Part shown: positions 59,396-64,000 of the stretch, piece after piece
Position numbering within the stretch: the first letter of the stretch is position 1
How the letters are laid out: each line of letters starts with the position of its first letter
Assembly (NCBI GenBank): GCA_050260355.1
Contig: JBLNBZ010000048.1
Coordinates: 55,394-119,393, forward strand
Direction: 5' to 3'
Source: CADEFX01 sp050260355
Lineage (GTDB): Bacteria > Pseudomonadota > Alphaproteobacteria > Rhizobiales > Hyphomicrobiaceae
Length of the DNA stretch: 64,000 nucleotides
Notes under the pieces: model-generated
The model's input: only the letters and a program-made list of their open reading frames with translations
The model's database searches: none
What the model was told of the DNA's origin: nothing
Translations under genes and position numbers: made by a program

Positions 59396-60265
59396 ATGTC
59401 ATTCACACAGATCGGCGACTATTCGATCCAGCGCGTCATCGAGCTCGAATGCGCGCCGTTCTCCGCGCGTGAGTTCTTTCCCGACCTGACCGCCGAGATG
59501 CTCGAGACGTGCCGCGCGGAGCTGCCGCGCGGCGCGCTCGTCGACAACGACATGCTGGCCATGAGCTTCCACACGTTCATCCTGCGCACCGGCCGGCACA
59601 CCATCCTCATCGACACCTGCTGCGGCAACGACAAGGAGCGCCCGGCGCGGCCGATGTTCCATCGGCTCAACACCAACTTCATGGACCGGCTCGCTGCCGC
59701 GGGCGTCAAGCCCGAGCAGGTCGACTTCGTCATGTGCACGCATCTGCACTGGGACCATGTCGGCTGGAACACGCTGCGCAAGGACGGGCAATGGGTGCCG
59801 ACGTTCCCGAACGCCAAGTACATCATGGCCAAGCGCGAGTACGACCACTGGGACGGCGTCTACAGCCGCGGCGAGAAGAGCGTGCATCGCACGTCGTTCG
59901 AGGACAGCGTCCTGCCTCTCAAGCGCGCCGAGCAGGCCGTCCTGGTCGAGGACGACTTCGAGCTCGAGAAGGGGATCTGGCTCGAGCCCTGCCCCGGACA
60001 CTCGCCCGGCAACGTCGTCATCAATCTGGAGTCGAAAGGCGCGCGCGGCGTGGTGCCTGGCGACGTGCTGCATCACCAGATCCAGCTTGTGTTCCCCGAG
60101 ATGTCCACCATGGCCGATGCCGATCGCAATCTGGCCCGCACGACGCGCACCGCGCTGATCGAGAAACACGCAGGCACCGGGCATCTGATCTTGCCGGCGC
60201 ACTTCCCCACGCCCACCGTCGGCCGCATCGAGCGGCACAAGCACTCGTTCCGCTACGTGACCTGA
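59396..60265 (+). CDS. Metallo-beta-lactamase-fold hydrolase
   Basis: A protein of 289 residues. The zinc-binding motif is THLHWDHVGWN (His116, His118, Asp120, His121), with a further His in CPGHSPGNVVI, the bridging Asp in VVPGDVLHH and the last His in LPAHFPTPTVG. This arrangement fits quorum-quenching lactonase-like and related esterase members, so opening of a lactone or thioester is a reasonable guess. AAGGGGAAAG precedes the ATG. Last metabolic gene of the operon. Confidence 0.91.
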   Translation: MSFTQIGDYSIQRVIELECAPFSAREFFPDLTAEMLETCRAELPRGALVDNDMLAMSFHTFILRTGRHTILIDTCCGNDKERPARPMFHRLNTNFMDRLAAAGVKPEQVDFVMCTHLHWDHVGWNTLRKDGQWVPTFPNAKYIMAKREYDHWDGVYSRGEKSVHRTSFEDSVLPLKRAEQAVLVEDDFELEKGIWLEPCPGHSPGNVVINLESKGARGVVPGDVLHHQIQLVFPEMSTMADADRNLARTTRTALIEKHAGTGHLILPAHFPTPTVGRIERHKHSFRYVT

Positions 60266-60408
60266 CGGCGGTGCCTCCGGTCTCGCCGTGACCGGGCACG
60301 GTCCGCCGCCAGCAGCAGCGTCCTGCCGCCTGATGAACCCCGCGTGCCGGTGTGGTATTGGTCGCACTTGCCGACCGCCGAGCCGGCCGAGTTCAGAGGT
60401 TCACGAGC

Positions 60409-61254
60409 GTGCCGAGACGCGATCCGAGGAACACGACGCGCTTCTGGGTCAATCCTCGCTTCCCGGGGCTGAGCCTGATGCGTGCCGAGTTCACGACGCA
60501 CGAGTTTCCGCCGCATGTGCACGAGGCCTTCGTCGTCGCCGCCACCGAGGCGGGCGGCTCGGTGGTCAAGAGCCGAGGGCTCATCGAGCAGGCGCACCAG
60601 GACGCGCTGTTCGTCTTCAATCCGGGCGAGCCGCATGCCGGCTGGATGGGGCGCAGCAGCCTTTGGCGATATCGCGCCTTCTATCTGGCCCGGCCAGCCA
60701 TCGAGTGGCTCGCGCGGGAGCTCGGCATCGAGCAGGTGCCGCACTTCACCCGCAACATGTTCACCGATCGGGACCTGATCGACGCCTTCCTCCGGCTGCA
60801 CGCGGCCTGCGAGGGAGCCTCCACGCACGATCCGCGCGAGCTCATGGTCTCGACGTTCGGCACATTGTTCGGCCGGCACGGCAGCGGTGGCGGTCGGATT
60901 GCTCCCGCACCGGCCGATCGCGAGCTGCTTCGGCGAGCGACGGACATCATGCACGCCCGCTTTGCCGAGCCCCTGCTGCTGGACGACCTCGCGGCTGCGC
61001 TGCACCTGACGAGCTTTCAGCTCATCGGGCTGTTCAAGCGCACGATGAGCCTGACGCCGCATGCCTACCTCACCCAGATCCGCCTGAATGCGGCCTGCAG
61101 GCTGCTGAAGCGCAATTGCGCGCCGGCCGAGGTAGCGGCCGCCTGCGGGTTCTACGATCAAAGCGCCATGAACAAGCACTTCAAGCGGTGCTACGCGATC
61201 ACGCCGCTTCAGTACGCCCGGGCCAACCTCGAGGCGCGGGCGCAGCCGGCCTAG
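60409..61254 (+). CDS. AraC-family transcriptional regulator
   Basis: A protein of 281 residues from GTG 60409 (AGAGG nine bases upstream). The N-terminal cupin-like domain begins TRFWVNPRFPGLSLMRAEFT, HEFPPHVHEAFVVAATEAGG and FNPGEPHAGW; the C-terminal double helix-turn-helix contains LDDLAAALHLTSFQLIGLFK and VAAACGFYDQSAMNKHFKRC...TPLQYAR. Such proteins bind a small molecule and activate nearby genes. It follows the catabolic operon by 143 bases in the same direction and may add a second layer of control. Confidence 0.9.
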   Translation: MPRRDPRNTTRFWVNPRFPGLSLMRAEFTTHEFPPHVHEAFVVAATEAGGSVVKSRGLIEQAHQDALFVFNPGEPHAGWMGRSSLWRYRAFYLARPAIEWLARELGIEQVPHFTRNMFTDRDLIDAFLRLHAACEGASTHDPRELMVSTFGTLFGRHGSGGGRIAPAPADRELLRRATDIMHARFAEPLLLDDLAAALHLTSFQLIGLFKRTMSLTPHAYLTQIRLNAACRLLKRNCAPAEVAAACGFYDQSAMNKHFKRCYAITPLQYARANLEARAQPA

Positions 61255-61314
61255 CGCATTCCGCAATTCGCTGGGGACGGCGAACCGGTGAGGGCGGCAT
61301 GGCTTCGGTGCCCA

Positions 61315-61400
61315 ACACCCTCACCCTTCGCGCCCAAGGGCCTGCCCGGGCCGCTCTACGATTCCTTACTGCAAGGATTGAATGCCGCGTCTCGTCATGG
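61315..61400 (+). repeat. Dispersed intergenic repeat, module A (copy 2)
   Basis: Corresponds to the reverse complement of 36548-36632. In this copy module A directly precedes module B, whereas at 36 kb module B precedes A in the same reading sense, with an extra palindromic segment between them. Confidence 0.75.
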
Positions 61401-61414
61401 CTCCCTCCCCGGCG

Positions 61415-61515
61415 GGGCGAGGGCTGTTCGCCATGACTTGCGAGCGCTCGGGCTCAGCCGCGCCACACTATCGGCAAGCGCGAGCAAGTCATCCAGCGAA
61501 CAGGGTGAGGGGGGC
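61415..61515 (+). repeat. Dispersed intergenic repeat, module B (copy 2), hairpin-forming
   Basis: Contains GTTCGC...GCGAAC and GACTTGC...GCAAGTC as nested inverted repeats, flanked by GGCGAGGG and GGTGAGGG. Nearly identical to the reverse complement of 36738-36838. Confidence 0.78.
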
Positions 61516-61624
61516 CGGCACGGGCTCGAAGCGGATCGGAGATCGCGCCGGCGCATCAATTTCTGCCAATACGCTGAAGCGCTACAGCGCCATCTCTCCA
61601 ACGTTCAGAGGAGGCGCATCACCC

Positions 61625-62359
61625 ATGTCACGCGCGTTCTATCACGAGCACCCCGACACCCTCGAATTGGAAACCCAGGTGGTGGAGGCCCAGCCCGGAA
61701 GGCTGCTTTTGGCACAATCGCCCTATTTTCCAGGCGGAGGCGGGCAGCTCGCGGACAAGGGCTTCATTCGCTGGGCAGGCGGCCAGGTCAAGGTGACGGG
61801 CTTCGAGAAGGTCGGCGGCCGGCTCTGGCACGTTCTGGAGGATGCCGAGGTCCAGATCGACGGGACCGTGCAGGCCGTCGTGGACGCCGCCTTCCGCAAC
61901 ATGATGACCCAGTTGCACACGGCGACCCATGTGCTCAATGCCGTCGTGTTTCAGGAGTTCAACGGGGCCCTCGTCACCGGCGTGCAGATGAACGAGGACG
62001 GCACCGCCCGCATGGACTTCGACCTGCCCGACGTCGACAGCCAGCGCCTGCGCGCCATCGAGGACCCGATCAACGCCGCGATCCGGCAGGACCTCGCGGT
62101 CAGCGACAGCTACATTCCGCTCGACGATGCTTACGAGGAGCATGGGCTGATCCGAACCAAGTCGGTCGCGCCGCCGCCCACAACGGACGGCAAGATTCGC
62201 ATCGTCGAGATCAAGGGCCTGGACCGGCAGGCGTGCGGCGGCACGCATCTGTCCTCGACCGGGGGATCGGGCCTCGTACGCATCATGAAGATCGACAACA
62301 AGGGTCGGCGCAACCGCCGCATCAAGATCGGCTTGGTGGAGCACGTCGGGAAGGCGTAA
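61625..62359 (+). CDS. Alanyl-tRNA editing protein (AlaX type)
   Basis: A protein of 244 residues. It resembles the editing domain of alanyl-tRNA synthetase: SPYFPGGGGQLADKG (the P-G-G-G-G-Q loop), the zinc/active-site motifs HTATH (His98, His102) and CGGTH (Cys204, His208). Free-standing AlaX proteins hydrolyse Ser or Gly mischarged onto tRNA-Ala. GAGGAGG lies about ten bases before the ATG. The gene has no obvious operon partner. Confidence 0.92.
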   Translation: MSRAFYHEHPDTLELETQVVEAQPGRLLLAQSPYFPGGGGQLADKGFIRWAGGQVKVTGFEKVGGRLWHVLEDAEVQIDGTVQAVVDAAFRNMMTQLHTATHVLNAVVFQEFNGALVTGVQMNEDGTARMDFDLPDVDSQRLRAIEDPINAAIRQDLAVSDSYIPLDDAYEEHGLIRTKSVAPPPTTDGKIRIVEIKGLDRQACGGTHLSSTGGSGLVRIMKIDNKGRRNRRIKIGLVEHVGKA

Positions 62360-62383
62360 GCGCGCCCTGCACCCACGCCAGCG

Positions 62384-62707
62384 TCATGCGCCGAGCGGCC
62401 GGCCTGAGTTCGCAACGAGCTCATAGTGCTGCACTGTTCTGTCGTAATCGATGAGCACGGCTTCGGCCTCCGGCTCGACGACGGCAGTCTCCGGCGCCGC
62501 CCCCGCGAAGGCAATGATGGCGTCCATCGACTCCCAGAACGTCAGCACGTGGACCTCGACATCGTCTTTCCGGTCCTCGCGCAGCAAGAGCGCGCCCTTG
62601 TGGCCCTTGATCGCTTCGAGCTGCGGAAAGACTCGTTTCCGTGCGTGCTCCACGTAGAGATGCACCTTCTCCCGGCTTGCCCGCCCCCGCCACGATCTGA
62701 CGATCAT
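62384..62707 (-). CDS. Antibiotic biosynthesis monooxygenase (ABM)-fold protein
   Basis: A protein of 107 residues with the dimeric alpha/beta-barrel pattern: MIVRSWRGRASREKVHLYVE, KGALLLREDRKDDVEVHVLT and FWESMDAIIAFAG, ending VQHYELVA. The fold covers haem-degrading enzymes, quinol monooxygenases and many proteins of unknown role; no specific residues settle it. It is convergent with the editing-protein gene and divergent from phnN. Confidence 0.82.
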   Translation of the reverse strand: MIVRSWRGRASREKVHLYVEHARKRVFPQLEAIKGHKGALLLREDRKDDVEVHVLTFWESMDAIIAFAGAAPETAVVEPEAEAVLIDYDRTVQHYELVANSGRPLGA

Positions 62708-62874
62708 TGCTCGCGTCTCCCTGTGCGTTCGAGAAACAGCGGCCAGGATGCGTGTGGGCCATCCGCGCGGTATTGGCGAAATCTTGCCACCGCAATCATG
62801 GGGACACCGCTCCGGCGGTTGTGTAGTTTGACAGCGGAAACTCGTATGGCGAAACCAGATCCGAGGGGCACTGC

Positions 62875-63426
62875 ATTTCGACGGGGACGCTCATTCTCGT
62901 TGTCGGCGCCAGCGGCGTCGGCAAGGACACGCTGATCGAGACCGCCCGCGCTCGGCTCGCCCGAGCCGGATTCGTCTTCCCGCGCCGTTGGATCACGACG
63001 CCGCGAGACCGAGGCGAGGGCCACGTCCACGTCACCGAGGCTCAGTTCGACGACGCGGTCCGCTCTGGCCGTCTGGTTCTGCACTGGCAGGCCCACGGGC
63101 TCAGCTACGCAATTCCGGCGGACATCCGCAGCGACCTGCAGGCCGGCAGGCACGTCGTCGTGAACGCCTCGCGCAGCGTCATCGAGGATGCGCGAAAGCA
63201 GTTTGCGCGCGTCCAGATCGTCAATATCACGGCGCCCGCGGACGTGGTGCGGGCACGCCTGGCGCAAAGAGGGCGCGAGTCGCCGGCGCAGATCGAGGAG
63301 CGCGTGCGGCGCGCGCTAGCCTTCACCCCGAACGGAGCTGATGTCGTCACGTTCTGCAACGATCTGCCGCTCCCCGAGGCCGCCGACGCGTTCGTGTCGC
63401 TGATCGTGTCGCTGTCGCGCCCTTAA
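62875..63426 (+). CDS. phnN: PhnN-like ribose 1,5-bisphosphate phosphokinase (no canonical start)
   Basis: The frame encodes about 183 residues: GTLILVVGASGVGKDTLIET with the P-loop, FPRRWITTPRD, HVTEAQFDDAVRSGRLVLHW, AHGLSYAIPADIRSDLQAGR, VVVNASRSVIEDARKQFARV and RLAQRGRESPAQIEERVRRA. This matches PhnN, which makes phosphoribosyl pyrophosphate during phosphonate use. No ATG, GTG or TTG lies between the upstream stop (62824-62826) and the P-loop. ATT at 62875, with GAGGGG six bases upstream, is the best placed start. Alternatively a one-base frameshift joins it to ATG 62846 in another frame. No other phn gene is present. Confidence 0.75.
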   Translation: MSTGTLILVVGASGVGKDTLIETARARLARAGFVFPRRWITTPRDRGEGHVHVTEAQFDDAVRSGRLVLHWQAHGLSYAIPADIRSDLQAGRHVVVNASRSVIEDARKQFARVQIVNITAPADVVRARLAQRGRESPAQIEERVRRALAFTPNGADVVTFCNDLPLPEAADAFVSLIVSLSRP

Positions 63427-63724
63427 GGACCGTCGATGCCAGCCCCGACTGCAAGTGTATTCGCAATCACACGACGGGAGCACCACCCTCCGCCCCCGGA
63501 GAGAGGAAGACCGCCAGCGCCTCGGATCGATCAGAGCGCACACTCACCTGCCACGATCTTTCTCCGGCTGGACGTTGCGCGTCCCGAGGCGTGTGGACCG
63601 CAGCCCACGCGTAATTGAACCGGGATGGCCGCAGCATACGCGCGCCGGCAGCCGCGGGGACAACTTCGCGCTCGCCGGCGGGTAGCGAATAGAGTCAGTC
63701 GATCAGGCCGCTCCCGGTTCGCTA

Positions 63725-63763
63725 CTCACAACCTCACCACGTCACCACCTCACCACCTCGCCT
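63725..63763. repeat. Short degenerate tandem repeat (CTCACCAC-like)
   Basis: About four imperfect copies of a unit of 8 to 10 bases related to ACCTCACCAC, in a gene-free region. Confidence 0.6.
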
Positions 63764-63875
63764 CTGCATGCCCACCCCTCCATTTACGTCATCCCTGGCC
63801 AAGTGAGCGCACCGCGCGAACGCGAGCCGGGATCCGGGCCCAGGTCTCCCGCGTCTGCCACGAGTCTTACGCTGG

Positions 63876-63921
63876 ATCCCGCATCGGCGCTCGGCCCGCA
63901 CGGGCCGCCCGGGTGCGGGAT
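63876..63921. repeat. Compound hairpin, REP-like
   Basis: Outer arms ATCCCGCA and TGCGGGAT are perfectly complementary. Inside lies a second perfect inverted repeat, CGGCCCG-CA-CGGGCCG. Together they form a strong stem typical of palindromic intergenic repeats. No T-tract follows. Confidence 0.65.
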
Positions 63922-63984
63922 GTCGGCGCGGGAGAGGCATTCAGATCAAGCGCGTCCTCTCCCCCAGCTCCGTCATCCCGGCGC

Positions 63985-63999
63985 GGGGGGGGGGGGGGG
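63985..63999. other. Run of 15 G residues at the window edge
   Basis: An uninterrupted homopolymer ending one base before the window end. In high-GC assemblies this often marks a contig end or base-calling artefact. Confidence 0.8.
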
Positions 64000-64000
64000 C

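Larger units (their letters stand above)
61255..61624. other. Gene-free interval with repeat modules and leader of the editing-protein gene
   Basis: 370 bases containing repeat modules A and B (listed separately), then a leader of about 110 bases with GAGGAGG near its end, the ribosome site of the alanyl-tRNA editing protein. Reading frames extending upstream of that start run through the repeats and are not credible. Confidence 0.65.
63427..64000. other. Gene-free end of the window
   Basis: 574 bases without a convincing gene. Small open frames here lack ribosome sites and homology features. It contains a short tandem array, a compound hairpin and a terminal G run, listed separately, and a TCATCCCTGG...CCGGGATCC type inverted arrangement common in alphaproteobacterial intergenic repeats. 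Confidence 0.6.

Noticed and set aside
63725..63763. Short tandem array as a CRISPR
   Set aside because: Units are only 8 to 10 bases, imperfect and without spacers; no cas genes are present.

Overview
The window looks like chromosomal DNA from a high-GC alphaproteobacterium, most likely of the order Hyphomicrobiales (Rhizobiales). The evidence is a permuted two-piece tmRNA with an alphaproteobacterial-type tag, the alpha-type ClpXP adaptor SspB, the fumC-DUF4169-ribbon-helix-helix cluster, a CyaC-like haem/ferredoxin adenylate cyclase, two sigma-EcfG-type general-stress promoters, two Liv-type ABC transport loci and REP-like intergenic repeats. I saw no phage, transposase or CRISPR array. 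Species cannot be named from sequence alone.

Layout. 1-1.8 kb: end of a Tad/Flp pilus operon (TadE and TadG, minus strand). 2-7.7 kb: a GntR/UTRA regulator, then prmA, a DUF3754 membrane protein and the helicase uvrD on the minus strand. 7.8-12.6 kb: a divergent SDR and a large AsmA-like protein. 12.6-16.7 kb: small regulators, fumC, a hydroxyacid dehydrogenase, NIPSNAP and cupin proteins. 16.9-21.7 kb: a DUF2339 polytopic protein, an SDR, sspB and ssrA (tmRNA). 21.8-26.3 kb: CPBP protease, thyA, folA, hflK, hflC, DUF2065. 26.4-29.8 kb: a Liv-type ABC transporter with fused permeases and no binding protein. 29.9-32 kb: tRNA-Ser(CGA) and small secreted or stress proteins. 32.2-36.4 kb: a DUF2235 hydrolase, the AtuA/DUF4387 pair and an OmpA-like protein. 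36.4-43.2 kb: repeats, a membrane adenylate cyclase, a gene broken by an in-frame amber codon, a degenerate ABC exporter and a sulfatase-fold membrane protein. 43.4-48.8 kb: SDR, response regulator, Crp/Fnr regulator with an MFS transporter, XRE regulator, DUF1330 and a small membrane protein.

48.9-61.3 kb holds the most coherent system. A LacI-family regulator is followed by ten tightly packed same-strand genes: a binding protein, two permeases and two ATPases of a Liv-type ABC importer, then an SDR, a class III CoA-transferase, an acyl-CoA dehydrogenase, an MmgE/PrpD protein and a metallo-beta-lactamase-fold hydrolase. An AraC regulator follows. GAAACGTT half-sites lie in front of both the regulator and the operon. 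I read this as an inducible uptake and catabolism operon for an unidentified carboxylic acid that is activated to a CoA thioester and dehydrogenated. The substrate is not identifiable from sequence.

61.3-64 kb: repeat modules, a free-standing alanyl-tRNA editing protein, a monooxygenase-fold protein, a PhnN-like kinase with no ordinary start codon, and a gene-free end that finishes in a 15-base G run.

Main points for follow-up: the ssrA-sspB adjacency, the LacI-controlled operon, the amber-interrupted gene, the ATT-start or frameshifted phnN, two SDRs lacking the catalytic tyrosine, an ABC exporter with three altered catalytic motifs, two sigma-EcfG-type promoters and modular hairpin repeats at 36 and 61 kb.
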